The notes: generated by a model from the sequence alone, not told the origin. A DNA stretch of 64,000 bases from CBDFJH01 sp965198095 (GCA_965198095.1 OZ240239.1:3906001-3970000); one strand, 5' to 3'. Numbered from the stretch's first letter, positions 1-9,222 are shown. Program-made: numbers and translations.

Positions 1-63
1 CCAGCCTTCCTGGCGGGCCTCGACCACCCGAGGAACGCACGGCACGGAGACACCGGATCGTAG
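1..63 (+). CDS. possible 3' end of a gene cut by the window edge
   Basis: Frame 1 is open from the first base to a TAG at 61-63 and gives about 20 residues (PAFLAGLDHPRNARHGDTGS). It could be the tail of an upstream gene. The stretch is too short to name a family. The next 200 bases hold only a weak open frame (84-281) with no visible ribosome binding site. Confidence 0.3.
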   Translation, partial: PAFLAGLDHPRNARHGDTGS

Positions 64-277
64 ACTTCGCGGCGAGAGGGACCTTGAGGCCCAAACCCGG
101 CAGACTTTGCGCCTCCCGCCCGCTCCACCGTCCGCTGCGGCCTCGCTCTGCCAAGCATACTGACCGGAGTGGAGGCCATTTCCGTCGTGGATCAGCTTTC
201 GACGGCGCCCGTCCCGCGCCGACGCCGGCGGTCCGATTCACGACATACGTGAGCCGAAAGAGAAAGGGCGCCATGCC

Positions 278-2122
278 ATGAGCGATACGTGCAATCGACA
301 ACCGAGGCCAGAGGACCCCATCGTCTATATCCGTCCGGACATCCCCGAGTTTCAGCTTCCCGCGCTCGACGGGGAGCGCTACGAGGCCATGGTGCCCGAT
401 ACGCTGGATCTGCAGGAGCGGGCCGCGCTCGCGGTCAACGGGCTCACCGGCCCCACCGATCCGGAGGCGGACCACGAGCTGTATTTCGCCGTGGATCTGA
501 ACCGCAACCCGCCGGCGATGCGGCACCAGTGCTGGGATCACGAAAACCAGTGGAAGTTCATGGAGTCGCTTCAGCTCGCGCGCCTCGTGAGCGGCTCGGA
601 CCTGAACGCGCACGTGGAGCGGCGCTGGATGGAGGCGATCCTGCGCATGCAGGGGCCGGACGGCCTGCTCTACATGCCGACCCGGGGCCGCCCGTGGGCA
701 CGCGTACGTCTGGACAAGTACGACGACCTCGACCGCACGGCGGCCGCGGATCATCTCACCCTTCCCGCCGACTGCGGATGCGCCCTGGGCGCGTTGAGCC
801 TGTACGCGCTTCGGGACGCGACGCACGTCTGGCGGCCGGCCGTCGAACGCCTGGTCGACGCGCTGGCCACACGGTCCGTCGAACGTGAGGACTTCGCCTA
901 CTGCCCGCAGGCGATCTACCTGCCCGGAGAGCGGACGGACCCGGACACCGAACTGCCCGGGCCGTTCCTGGGCAGCTTCGGCGGCTGGGTCGCCGTGGGG
1001 CTGGCGCAGGCCTATCGGGCGCTGAGCTACGCGCCGGCCCTGGAGCTGGCGGGCAAACTGTGCCGCCATTTGAAGGACCATAACAATCACTTCGCGCCCG
1101 ACGGCACCTTCCTGCCCGACCGTCCCCTCGAAAGACCGACGGCTCACTTCTACCACCACGCCATCGGCCTGCAGGGCATGCTGGAGTACGGCATGCTCAG
1201 CGGGGACCGGGAGATGATCGATTTCGCCCACCGGGGGTTCCAGTACGGCATGGCCAACGGCGAAGTGCTCACCGGCTATTTCCCCGAGTGTCTGGGCTCG
1301 TCTCGGCTGGAGCATTCCGAGATCTGCGAGGTGGCCACCATGATCGCCCTGGGCCTGAAGCTGACCGAGGCCGGCGCGGGAGACTATCTCGACGACGTGG
1401 ACCGTTGGGTGCGGAACATGATCGCGGAAATGCAGCTGACGCCCGCGAAGGCGGATTGGCTCGGGCGGCACTCGGCGAGACAGCCCCTCACGGAAGCGGA
1501 TCCGGTGAATCAGACCACGGATCGAGTGATCGAGCGAAACATCGGCGCCTTTGGAGGGTGGCCCACGGCCAACGACTGGTACGAAGGTGTCGGCAACGGC
1601 ATCATGCACTGCTGCACGGGGACCGGCAGTCGAGCCCTCTATTACGTGTGGGAGAATATCCTGACCCACGATGCCGGCAGGCTGAGGCTGAACCTGCTTC
1701 TGAATCGCGCCTCTCCCTGGGCGGACGTGGATAGCCACATCCCCTATGCGGGGCAGGTGGACGTGAAGATCAAGGCGCCGGCGGAGCTGTCGATTCGCAT
1801 CCCGGAGTGGGTGAAGCACGACGACGTGAGACTGCAGGTGAACGGCAGCGATCGTCCGGCGGGTCGGAAGGGTCGCTATGCCGAAGTGGGCAAGGTGGAA
1901 TCGGGGGACGTGGCGACGATGACCTTCCCCATTGCGGAGCGGACCGATGCGGTGTGGATCGAGAAGGAAGGCTACGCGCTGGTGCGGAAGGGCAATGAGG
2001 TGGTCGCCATCGATCCGCCGGGGCGGCTCTGTCCGTTGTACCAACGGGACCATTATCGACAGGACGGCACCCGCTGGCGGAAGATTGAACGGTTCGTCTC
2101 GAGTGACCGGATTTACTGGTGA
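278..2122 (+). CDS. GH127-like (beta-L-arabinofuranosidase-type) protein
   Basis: A 614-residue protein without signal peptide, so probably cytoplasmic. The first two thirds are alpha-helical and look like an (alpha/alpha)6 barrel. A Cys-Cys pair in HCCTGTGS (about residues 444-451) matches the zinc/nucleophile cysteine region of GH127. The C-terminal beta part contains AELSIRIPEWV (around residue 503), a typical GH127/DUF1680 segment. Known GH127 enzymes remove beta-L-arabinofuranose from glycans; the substrate here is unknown. The ATG at 278 follows GAAAGAGAAAGG. The closest alternative is a related uncharacterised DUF1680-type family. Confidence 0.7.
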   Translation: MSDTCNRQPRPEDPIVYIRPDIPEFQLPALDGERYEAMVPDTLDLQERAALAVNGLTGPTDPEADHELYFAVDLNRNPPAMRHQCWDHENQWKFMESLQLARLVSGSDLNAHVERRWMEAILRMQGPDGLLYMPTRGRPWARVRLDKYDDLDRTAAADHLTLPADCGCALGALSLYALRDATHVWRPAVERLVDALATRSVEREDFAYCPQAIYLPGERTDPDTELPGPFLGSFGGWVAVGLAQAYRALSYAPALELAGKLCRHLKDHNNHFAPDGTFLPDRPLERPTAHFYHHAIGLQGMLEYGMLSGDREMIDFAHRGFQYGMANGEVLTGYFPECLGSSRLEHSEICEVATMIALGLKLTEAGAGDYLDDVDRWVRNMIAEMQLTPAKADWLGRHSARQPLTEADPVNQTTDRVIERNIGAFGGWPTANDWYEGVGNGIMHCCTGTGSRALYYVWENILTHDAGRLRLNLLLNRASPWADVDSHIPYAGQVDVKIKAPAELSIRIPEWVKHDDVRLQVNGSDRPAGRKGRYAEVGKVESGDVATMTFPIAERTDAVWIEKEGYALVRKGNEVVAIDPPGRLCPLYQRDHYRQDGTRWRKIERFVSSDRIYW

Positions 2123-2201
2123 ACATCCGAATGACGTTCGGCTCCAGTCCCGCGGAGATCCGGCTTGAACGACTGTCAAACCACGGGGGATCCGTCCTCC
2201 T

Positions 2202-2696
2202 ATGAATGTTATCATAACCGCTATGAAGCCGGAGGACTGGGAGATTGTGCGCCTGATCTACGAGGAAGGGATTGCTGCGGGCCACGCCACCTTTGAGACC
2301 GATGCACCGGAATGGGACGTGTGGGATAGAAGTCACATGAAGGCGTGCCGGCTTGTTGCCCGCGCAGATTGTGAAGTTGTCGGCTGGGCTGCTCTCAGCC
2401 CGGTTTCGAGCCGGTGCGTTTACGCAGGCGTCGCCGAAGTGAGCATCTATGTTCGGGCATCAGCGAGAGGCATGGGCGTCGGAAGCGCATTGATGAAGCA
2501 CCTTGTAAAGGAATCCGAACGCGCCGGGATTTGGACGCTTCAGGGCGGCGTGTTCCCAGAGAATGTGGGTAGTATTGCGCTCCAAAAAGCATTCGGATTC
2601 CGGGAAATCGGCCGACAGGAACGTCTGGGGCAGCTGAAGGGGGTTTGGCGCGATGTACTGCTGGTGGAACGGCGGAGCGAGAATGTGGGCATATAG
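2202..2696 (+). CDS. GNAT N-acetyltransferase, phosphinothricin-acetyltransferase-like
   Basis: A 164-residue single-domain GNAT protein that transfers acetyl from acetyl-CoA to a small amine. The acetyl-CoA pyrophosphate loop is visible as ARGMGVGSALM (about residues 88-98), preceded by the VAEVSIYV strand and followed by ENVGSIALQKAFGFREIG. The N-terminal segment YEEGIAAGHATFET is typical of the PAT/Bar branch (toxic amino acid detoxification), but the substrate cannot be read from sequence. It stands alone, 79 bases after the GH127-like gene, with its own start at 2202. Confidence 0.85.
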   Translation: MNVIITAMKPEDWEIVRLIYEEGIAAGHATFETDAPEWDVWDRSHMKACRLVARADCEVVGWAALSPVSSRCVYAGVAEVSIYVRASARGMGVGSALMKHLVKESERAGIWTLQGGVFPENVGSIALQKAFGFREIGRQERLGQLKGVWRDVLLVERRSENVGI

Positions 2697-2938
2697 CTGA
2701 CCGCCTGGCCTCCTGGCCAGGGACATGAGATGCCCATCTTCTTGACAATCTCCGGTCAATAAAACAGAGTGAATGCCGCTATTTTCTTGCCCGTTATCGG
2801 GTGTACCGCACTTAACCTGTAATATTCGTAAATTGGCCCGGCAAGGCAACGGCACGATGAACGCCTCGCGCCCTCCTGATAAACCCTTGGAAAGCTGTGC
2901 CTCAGATGTTGGGGTCCTGAAACTAACGGAAGGGATCG

Positions 2939-3403
2939 CCAGATGTCATCACGGCCGTGGCGTTTCGGCTCTCTAGCTGCTTCGGCGTTTCTCCTCCCCA
3001 GGGGTTAGGGCCCTCTGCGGGACGGAGTCAGGTGCGGGGGCGGATGTGGGGGCGAATGGAAATTCGCGGCGTGGGGGTGGGTCCCGCAGTGGGCATAAGG
3101 CGGGGGGAGGAGTTCATTCTCTTCTCGGCGCCAGTCGTTTCCAGTGAGGCTGAGTCGCCACGGCCCGAGCCTCCCCGGCGTTTGAGGGGCGCCCTTCTTT
3201 TGTCACCTTTTCTTGGGCGGGCAAGAAAAGGTGAGCATGAGTGACTTTCCTAACCCGAATCAGTCGTGAAATCTGAACAATCTGCGTAAGTACCGGGTTT
3301 TCCCGCTTATTGCACCAAGACAAAGATTTTCAGCTCAAATTAGATAACTGATTGTTCCACATAAAATTATGAAGATTTTCAGAAAATTTATGAGTTATTC
3401 AGG
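2939..3403 (+). repeat. MITE-like repeat, copy 1 (core plus inverted arm)
   Basis: This copy carries the conserved core (2939-3255) in the same orientation as the copies at 24.3 and 48.5 kb. An inverted copy of the left arm follows, ending in TGAGTTATTCAGG at 3391-3403. The core contains the hairpin CACCTTTTCTTg/aAGAAAAGGTG near 3210. The left inverted end is missing, so this is a rearranged derivative. The open frame through the core (2957-3244) is carried by the repeat and is not considered a gene. Confidence 0.85.
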
Positions 3404-3474
3404 TTAAAGGGAGAGAGATGCCGTTCAACGGATACTCAGTGAACCCGCATCCTGTCGGGACGTTCCCAACCTGA

Positions 3475-3760
3475 ATCGAATCCGGAGAAATCGCCATCCC
3501 GGAGATCCGGCGCCCCTTTGTCTGGAATGCAGCCAAGGTGCGCGATTTCGTTGATTCCCTTTACCGGGGCTATCCCGTGGGGTTTCTCATCGCCTGGCGA
3601 AACCCGGACGTCCGCCTGAAGGATGGTACTCAATCAACCGGCAAGCGTGTCCTGATCGACGGTCAGCAGCGGGTACTGGCCTTGCGGGGCGGCGCTCCTC
3701 GGAGAACAGATCGTCAACAAGAGCTACAAGCGACGCTACGCGCCTTGGCCTTCGGCAACC
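3475..3760 (+). pseudogene. DUF262 (GmrSD-type N-terminal domain) fragment, truncated and frameshifted
   Basis: Translation from 3475 reads GEIAIPEIRRPFVW, then KVRDFVDSLYRGYPVGFLIA and KRVLIDGQQRVLAL. This is the core of DUF262 (ParB/Srx-fold nuclease domain, as in GmrSD restriction), including the DGQQR catalytic-type motif. After VLAL near 3687 the family sequence continues one frame over as AALLGEQIVNKSYKRRYA. No start codon lies upstream of the homology, and it ends by about 3760 at a GC hairpin (AACCCCC-TTC-GGGGGTT, 3757-3773). It is therefore 5'-truncated, frameshifted and 3'-truncated. Intact members are usually several hundred residues long. Confidence 0.8.
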
Positions 3761-3848
3761 CCCTTCGGGGGTTCGGAAACCGGAAAACGTTACCTGAAAT
3801 TGCCCTTGAATCTCATGCAGTGACCTTCACAAACTCAAGTCGGTTGAA

Positions 3849-4559
3849 ATGAGCGACCTTGTCATACAAGTCGCAGCGAACCGGGAATGGCGTTCCATTA
3901 AAACCATCTTTCAAGGCGAGAAAACCGAGTGGGAGGTTTCGGGCCGGCAGATGATCGACCTTGGGGCTATCTCTGGATGGCGGGTTCGAATACTTTTCGG
4001 AGGAGTTGGAAAGATCAATTCTGCAGCAAGTGCCCAGTACGCCATATCAGAGCTTGAGCCGGATCTCGTGGTTGTCATTGGAACTTGTGGAGCCGTTGAT
4101 CCATTCATCTGCGAACTGGATCTAATCTTGGCAACCAGGACACTCGTATACGACATTCATTCCTCAGATGCGGAGACAAGCAGAACGCAGGTCGAAGCCC
4201 ATACAACCCATTTGCCTGACGGATGGGATATCTCACATCTTCCCTTCCCGGTAACAAAAGGCACGCTGGCAACAGGCGACGACGACCCCGATCTGAATTC
4301 TCTGGAGGAATTCCAGAAAGTCTACGGTGCCCTCGCCGTGGACTGGGAATCCGGAGCTGTCGCCAAGGTTTGCGGCCTGAACAGGATCCCCTGCCTCATT
4401 CTGAAGGGAGTCTCTGACCTTCTCAGATCTAAGGCAACGGGGATTTCTGAAGGTTACAAGAGGAACACCCCCGCTGTCATGGAGCGGGTTTGGACCACTC
4501 TTTGCGTCCTACTTGAACGTCACACTACGCCAGAACGGATTCCAACTCTCCGTTATTGA
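3849..4559 (+). CDS. nucleoside phosphorylase-superfamily protein (MTA/SAH nucleosidase-like)
   Basis: A 236-residue PF01048-type protein. Visible family motifs are FGGVGKINSAAS (about 57-68), VIGTCGAVDPF (about 76-86) and the ribose-binding acidic region DWESGAVAKVCG, followed by LKGVSDLL. The MTA/SAH nucleosidase consensus has DMESAAVAQVC, so the W and G replacements suggest a divergent member. The reaction would be glycosidic bond cleavage of a purine nucleoside. It follows the DUF262 ruin directly, and such phosphorylase-fold proteins also occur as effectors in defence loci; that link is an inference. Base composition is less GC-rich than most neighbours. Confidence 0.78.
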   Translation: MSDLVIQVAANREWRSIKTIFQGEKTEWEVSGRQMIDLGAISGWRVRILFGGVGKINSAASAQYAISELEPDLVVVIGTCGAVDPFICELDLILATRTLVYDIHSSDAETSRTQVEAHTTHLPDGWDISHLPFPVTKGTLATGDDDPDLNSLEEFQKVYGALAVDWESGAVAKVCGLNRIPCLILKGVSDLLRSKATGISEGYKRNTPAVMERVWTTLCVLLERHTTPERIPTLRY

Positions 4560-4762
4560 GCTTTCAGACCTTTTGTCTTTGGGCAACTTCTGCTAACACG
4601 GGCTTTTTTCGTTTATTTACCTTGCTCTTCTGGAACAGCATGTATATTTTTTCCTTGTATGTCAGACAGCCTGCCAAGTATAGCAGCCATCACATGAAGA
4701 AGGGATCGGTCGATCGCTTTGGCACACGTTATCGTAAACAACGGAAGGAAAGGAGGCTAGCC

Positions 4763-5179
4763 ATGGGAAACAGAGCGCTACGCCACGGGGGACTCGGACT
4801 CGTCGTATGGATTGGCCTGGGATGCGCGTCATCCGTTCCCCCTCAGCAGAATCTTCCCTCCGTGAAGGAGCGCAACCTGACCGTGGGCACGGTGCAGAAG
4901 GAGATCCGCAAGGGGATGGACCAAGGGGCGGTCGCGGAAGTCCTGGGTGCGCCGAACATTGTCAGCAGTGATAAGGAAGGAAAGGAGACCTGGATTTACG
5001 ACAAGATCAGCTCGGAGGTCTCCTACTCCCGCAAGCAGGGCTACCTGACGCTGATCCTCTTCGGCAGGAGCTCGAGCGAGCTGGCCGCCTCCTCGGCGCA
5101 GAAGACCCTGACGATCGTCATCAAGTTCGACGACCAGAGCCTCGTGGATACCTTTTCCTATCACACGAGCAAATTCTGA
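4763..5179 (+). CDS. lipoprotein with BamE/SmpA-like fold
   Basis: I chose the ATG at 4763, not the longer open frame from 4556. It follows AAAGGAGG at 4749-4756 and yields a proper lipoprotein signal: hydrophobic stretch LGLVVWIGLGC with the lipobox Cys at about residue 21. The mature 118 residues read GTVQKEIRKGMDQGAVAEVL then GAPNIVSSDKEGKETWIYD, the pattern of a small outer-membrane BamE/SmpA-type domain (helix, G-P-hinge, beta strands). The protein is probably anchored to a membrane facing the periplasm. It is 13 bases upstream of a second lipoprotein, likely one operon. Confidence 0.7.
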   Translation: MGNRALRHGGLGLVVWIGLGCASSVPPQQNLPSVKERNLTVGTVQKEIRKGMDQGAVAEVLGAPNIVSSDKEGKETWIYDKISSEVSYSRKQGYLTLILFGRSSSELAASSAQKTLTIVIKFDDQSLVDTFSYHTSKF

Positions 5180-5192
5180 GGGGGGAGGGCCC

Positions 5193-5687
5193 ATGCATAA
5201 GGTGGGATTGACCTGCGTGCTCGTGATCCTCGTCGGCTGCGCGACAACGAAGACGCCGACCAGGACCCAGCTCGAGATCCGCGAGTTTCAGACCCGAAGC
5301 TTCGACACCCCGGACGCTCTGGCGGTCCTCAAGGCACTGGTCAACGTGCTTCAGGACGAGGGCTATACGATCAAGGTGGCGAATACGGAGCTGGGCATTC
5401 TGTCCGCCACGAAGGAGGTGGACGTCGAGAGCACGATAAGGTCCTTTTTGTCGAAGCTTTTCCGCGACCAGAATGCCCGATGGGACAAGAACTCCATCAT
5501 TGACGCGACGGCCAACGTGTCGAAGGTTGGAGACCTGTGTCGGGTCCGGGTCACCTTCCAGATCAAGCAGATGGACAATAAAGGCGACGTGGTCTACGTC
5601 AGGCAGATCGAGGAAGTGGAGCACTACACCAACTTCTTCGCCAAGGTGCACAAGGGAATCTTCATCGACGTGGAACAGGGACTGTAA
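5193..5687 (+). CDS. lipoprotein of unknown function
   Basis: A 164-residue protein starting at ATG 5193 after GAGGGGGGAGG. A short signal ends in a lipobox, LVILVGCATT, with the Cys at residue 16. The mature part reads REFQTRSFDT, LVNVLQDEGYTIKVANTELG and ILSATKE, matching in style a widespread family of hypothetical lipoproteins with one alpha/beta domain. No catalytic motif is visible. It shares an operon with the BamE-like lipoprotein. Confidence 0.65.
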   Translation: MHKVGLTCVLVILVGCATTKTPTRTQLEIREFQTRSFDTPDALAVLKALVNVLQDEGYTIKVANTELGILSATKEVDVESTIRSFLSKLFRDQNARWDKNSIIDATANVSKVGDLCRVRVTFQIKQMDNKGDVVYVRQIEEVEHYTNFFAKVHKGIFIDVEQGL

Positions 5688-6104
5688 CTTTCAAGGAGGG
5701 CTTCGAGCGTTACCCTCATCCCGGCCGTCTCCGGGCGGGTGCTCTCGAGTCTGCCGGTGCGAACGGTAAGGCTTCTGCTCCGATCCCGGTTTTTGCCGGA
5801 GAAGGCTCGATAAAGAGAACACATCTGATGCGAAAGCGCGTCGCACTGCCGGCCTGGCTCATCGTCTCGAGTCAGGCCGGTCGGGTATCGGCCGGAGGGG
5901 GCTGGCAGATCGGGAAGGATTCGACGGGAAAATAACGCTGTTCTCAGGCGCCTTCCGGGTGTAGATTTCAGAAAATGGAGAATCGGGGATACCGTGCGGG
6001 GTGGCGCAAGTGCCTGTAAAGCGCCGGATACGACGGTCGCCCGGTGGGTCGTCTGCGGGGGGCCGCGTCGACCCACAAACCGCCGAAGTCAGCGGCCGGA
6101 AATC
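5688..6104. other. intergenic stretch without a gene
   Basis: No supported coding frame on either strand. The only structure seen is an inverted repeat CCGGCCTG (5849-5856) / CAGGCCGG (5873-5880) with a 16-base loop and no T tract. It separates the lipoprotein pair from the tRNA gene that reads toward it. Confidence 0.5.
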
Positions 6105-6180
6105 TGGTGGCGGTGGAGGGACTCGAACCCCCGACCCATGGATTATGATTCCACTGCTCTACCAGCTGAGCTACACCGCC
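6105..6180 (-). tRNA. tRNA-Met (anticodon CAU), CCA encoded
   Basis: Read on the minus strand, the sequence folds into a 76-base cloverleaf. The acceptor GGCGGTG pairs with CACCGCC, followed by discriminator A and an encoded CCA (6105-6107). The D-arm is GCTCAGCTGGTAGAGC, the anticodon loop ATCATAA carries CAT, and the T-arm is GGGGGTTCGAGTCCCTC. The first acceptor pair is G-C, so it is not an initiator. Elongator Met is most likely; a tRNA-Ile with lysidine-modified CAU cannot be excluded by eye. Confidence 0.9.
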
Positions 6181-6269
6181 ATTTCGAGGTGAAAATAATA
6201 AACGGAACCCGACACGCTGTCAAGCTTCAATCCCTTGGTCGGTGATTCGCGTCGAAACCCCGGTTGGCG

Positions 6270-6298
6270 TTGACAACCCCAAGGGGATATGCTACACT
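6270..6298 (+). promoter_or_regulatory. sigma-70 promoter of the nfeD-floA operon
   Basis: TTGACA at 6270-6275 and TACACT at 6293-6298 are separated by exactly 17 bases. Transcription would start near 6305. This rules out the ATG at 6289 as the NfeD start and supports ATG 6346. Confidence 0.75.
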
Positions 6299-6345
6299 CT
6301 CACGTGGGGCACGCGAGACCTGCAACGCCTTTTGACGGCTCTGGA

Positions 6346-7689
6346 ATGCGCAAACTCCCACTCATATTCGCCGTTTGGATCGTCGGGTTGATCCCCGAGA
6401 CGCCGGCGGCTGAGACCGTCTACATCGTACCCATTCAAGGCACGATTGAAAAGGGGTTGGCGGCATTCGTCTCACGGGTGATGTCAGAAGCCGAAGAAGA
6501 AGGCGCGGCGGCCATCGTCTTCGACATCGATACGCCCGGAGGCGCCCTGGACGCCGCGCTGACCGTCCGGGACGCGATCCTTTACAGCGAGCTCCGGACC
6601 ATCACGTTCATCAATCCGAGGGCCATTTCTGCCGGCGCCCTCATCTCCCTGGCCACAAAGCATATCGTGATGGCGGAAGGGGGCACGATTGGCGCGGCAA
6701 CGGCCGTGGATATGCAGGGCCGGAAGGCCAGTGAGAAGGTCATTTCCTACTTTCGGAATGAGATGAAAGCCACGGCGGAGAAGACCGGACGCTCCCCCAG
6801 GTTGGCGGAAGCCATGGTCGATGAGGACGTCGATATCCCGGAGCTGGCGCCAAAGGGAAAGCTCCTGACCCTGACGACGGAAGAGGCCGTGGCTCAGGGA
6901 ATCGCAGAGGCCAGCATTGCGGCCACCGGGACCGGCGAACGCATCAGGGAAGTCTTGAAGCACTACGGGCTCGACGGGGCCGTGCTCCGACGGAAGTCGG
7001 TGAACTGGGCGGAGCAAGTCGTGCGATGGCTGACCCATCCGATCGTCGCGTCGCTCCTGATGAGCCTGGGCTTCCTCGGGTTGATCTTCGAGATCCAGAG
7101 CCCGGGTTGGGGCGTCGGCGGCACCGTCGGGCTCATCTGTCTCGCCCTGTTCTTCGGGAGCCACATGCTCGTCAACCTGGCCGGTTGGGGCGAGGTCCTC
7201 CTCTTCGTCCTCGGCGTCCTCCTCGTCGCGGCGGATCTCTTCTTCGTCGCCGGGTTCGGCCTCCTGGCCGCCCCGGGCTTTGCGCTCATCGTCGCGAGTC
7301 TCTTCCTGAGCTTGATGGGACGGACCGAGCTCTGGACCTGGGAATCCGTCGGCGCGTCCGCCCGTCCGCTGCTGTTTTCAATGGCTCTGACCCTTGTCAT
7401 TGCCCTCTGGATGATCAAGTCTCTGCCTCGAGTGACGACCTGGAACCGGCTGGTGCTCGGGGCCGAGGAGCGGTCGGACGCCGGCTACCGGGCCGTATCG
7501 AAATACGACGACCTCCTCGACGCGACCGGAACGTCGTTCACGCCGCTTCGTCCCGGGGGCACGGGCCTGATCGATGGCCGACGCATCAGCGTAGCCACGG
7601 AAGGCGATTTTATCGACAAGGATACGCCGATCAAAGTCGTGGAAGTGGAAGGAAACCGAATTATCGTCCGAAGGACGGACCCGGCCTAG
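6346..7689 (+). CDS. NfeD-family membrane serine protease (ClpP class)
   Basis: A 447-residue long-form NfeD. After a signal segment (KLPLIFAVWIVGLI) comes a ClpP-like protease domain with FDIDTPGGALDAA and the catalytic-type Ser in NPRAISAGALI (Ser about residue 95). Four or so membrane helices follow (roughly 230-330), and the protein ends in a soluble OB-fold NfeD domain (about 370-445: LRPGGTGLIDGRRISV, VVEVEGNRIIVRR). In characterised relatives the protease cuts stomatin-type partners and the OB domain binds them; the partner here is FloA immediately downstream. The start at 6346 is chosen because the promoter overlaps the earlier ATG. Confidence 0.9.
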   Translation: MRKLPLIFAVWIVGLIPETPAAETVYIVPIQGTIEKGLAAFVSRVMSEAEEEGAAAIVFDIDTPGGALDAALTVRDAILYSELRTITFINPRAISAGALISLATKHIVMAEGGTIGAATAVDMQGRKASEKVISYFRNEMKATAEKTGRSPRLAEAMVDEDVDIPELAPKGKLLTLTTEEAVAQGIAEASIAATGTGERIREVLKHYGLDGAVLRRKSVNWAEQVVRWLTHPIVASLLMSLGFLGLIFEIQSPGWGVGGTVGLICLALFFGSHMLVNLAGWGEVLLFVLGVLLVAADLFFVAGFGLLAAPGFALIVASLFLSLMGRTELWTWESVGASARPLLFSMALTLVIALWMIKSLPRVTTWNRLVLGAEERSDAGYRAVSKYDDLLDATGTSFTPLRPGGTGLIDGRRISVATEGDFIDKDTPIKVVEVEGNRIIVRRTDPA

Positions 7690-7710
7690 CCACCTTCTAA
7701 GGAGTTTCCC

Positions 7711-8697
7711 ATGGAATTCTTCGGTCTGTTGTTCGTCGTCGTCGCAGTAGCCTTGTTTCTCATCCTGTTCTTCTATTTCATACCGGTCGGGCTGTGGATC
7801 TCGGCCCTGGCGGCCCGCGTCAAGATCGGCCTCGGAGAATTGTTCGGAATGCGCCTCAGGCGCGTGCCCCCGCGGATCATCCTGGGATCCCAGATCAGCG
7901 CCACGAAGGCGGGTCTGGACATCCCCACGGCCTTCCTGGAGGCGCACTTCCTGGCCGGAGGCGCGGTCGAGAACGTGATCACCGCGCTGATCGCCGCCGA
8001 CAAGGCGGGCATCACGCTCAGCCTGGAACGCGCGGCAGCGATCGACCTGGCCGGACGCGACGTCCTCGAAGCCGTTCAGGTCAGCGTCAATCCCAAAGTC
8101 ATCTCCACGCCCATGGTCACCGCGGTGGCCAAAGACGGCATCCAAGTCAAGGCGACCTCCCGGGTGACCGTTCGCGCCAACATCGAAAGGCTCGTGGGCG
8201 GCGCGGGCGAAGAGACGATCATGGCCCGGGTAGGCGAGGGCATCGTCACCACGATCGGTTCGGCGGAGACGCACAAGGACGTGCTCGAAAACCCGGACCG
8301 GATTTCAAAGACCGTGTTGGACAAGGGTCTCGATTCCGGTACGGCCTATGAAATCCTCTCGATCGACATCGCCGATGTCGACGTCGGCGACAACATCGGC
8401 GCCAAGCTGCAGACCGATCAGGCCGAAGCCGACCTCAAGATCGCCCAGGCCAGGGCCGAAGAGCGCCGTGCGATGGCCGTGGCCCGCGAGCAGGAGATGC
8501 ACGCGAGCGTCGAAGAGATGCGGGCCCGCGTCGTGGAGGCCGAAGCCGAAGTCCCCTTGGCGATGGCCGAGGCCTTCCGCAGCGGCCATCTCGGCATCAT
8601 GGACTACTACCGGATGCGGAACATCCAGGCCGACACCTCCATGCGTGAGGGCATCGCCGGGGAAAGCGATGAACGCGATGACGAGGAAGGGAGATAA
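7711..8697 (+). CDS. floA: flotillin-like protein FloA
   Basis: A 328-residue FloA (YqfA/SPFH) protein with one N-terminal membrane hairpin (about residues 3-27). An SPFH domain begins with RVPPRIILGSQISATKAG and contains the family blocks FLAGGAVENVITALIAADKA, SVNPKVIST and VQVKATSRVTVRANIER-like sequence. A charged Ala/Glu-rich coiled coil (about 230-290) precedes HLGIMDYYRMRNIQADT. FloA organises membrane microdomains. It starts at ATG 7711 after TAAGGAG, 21 bases past NfeD; the pair is a classic conserved operon. Confidence 0.95.
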   Translation: MEFFGLLFVVVAVALFLILFFYFIPVGLWISALAARVKIGLGELFGMRLRRVPPRIILGSQISATKAGLDIPTAFLEAHFLAGGAVENVITALIAADKAGITLSLERAAAIDLAGRDVLEAVQVSVNPKVISTPMVTAVAKDGIQVKATSRVTVRANIERLVGGAGEETIMARVGEGIVTTIGSAETHKDVLENPDRISKTVLDKGLDSGTAYEILSIDIADVDVGDNIGAKLQTDQAEADLKIAQARAEERRAMAVAREQEMHASVEEMRARVVEAEAEVPLAMAEAFRSGHLGIMDYYRMRNIQADTSMREGIAGESDERDDEEGR

Positions 8698-8700
8698 CGC

Positions 8701-9222
8701 GTGGGCTTTGAGTTCTTCATCATCCTGTTCCTGGTCTTGAGCGTCGTCTCCTCGATCATCAGCAAGCTGCAGCGGCGTAGACAGAGGCCTGATACGCGCG
8801 CAGCCCAGGTCCCGAATCGGCGAAGACCGATCTATGAACCGGAGGAGGACGACGTTGACCCTTCCGAGTGGGAGGCGCTCCCCGAAGTCCTCCGCGACAC
8901 GGGGTCGCTCGAACGGGAATTTCAGGAAGTGAGGGGAACGAGACGCGTTTCCGAGGAGGCGACGGGCGAGGAATTCAGGCCGGTCCAGGCCACTCGCCCG
9001 GTCGAAGCGCCGCCCGTCCGCGAGGCGTTTTCACCCGTCCCGCCGGAGCCGACGTCAACCCCATCCCTGCCCGAAGCGGCCACCTCACGCGAGGCGCGTC
9101 CCGGGCGCGCTCCCGGAAAGGCGAAAAGCCGCCGGCGGCTGGATTTCGGGCGCACCAGCGCCCGAAAAGCGGTCCTCTATCGGGAGATTCTGGGCCCGCC
9201 CCGCTCGGAAGAGATGCCCTGA
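8701..9222 (+). CDS. small membrane-anchored protein of the NfeD-FloA operon
   Basis: A 173-residue protein starting with GTG at 8701, three bases after the floA stop. It has one N-terminal membrane helix (FFIILFLVLSVVSSII), a long proline- and charge-rich disordered middle, and a C-terminal motif ARKAVLYREILGPPRSEE. Similar short motifs (EILGPP) end many small proteins placed after flotillin-like genes in related bacteria, so it may be an accessory of the flotillin complex. Function unknown. Confidence 0.6.
   Translation: MGFEFFIILFLVLSVVSSIISKLQRRRQRPDTRAAQVPNRRRPIYEPEEDDVDPSEWEALPEVLRDTGSLEREFQEVRGTRRVSEEATGEEFRPVQATRPVEAPPVREAFSPVPPEPTSTPSLPEAATSREARPGRAPGKAKSRRRLDFGRTSARKAVLYREILGPPRSEEMP

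Noticed and set aside
84..281. Open frame before the GH127-like gene, its stop overlapping the ATG at 278
   Set aside because: Arg/Pro-rich translation without any recognisable motif and no ribosome binding site at 84; the overlap is probably chance.
2957..3244. Open reading frame conserved in the MITE core (also at 24396-24716 and 48694-49185)
   Set aside because: The frame recurs only because the DNA repeats. Its translation (RGRMWGRMEIRGVG, LLLSPFLGR) is low complexity, runs through two hairpins, and differs in length at each copy.
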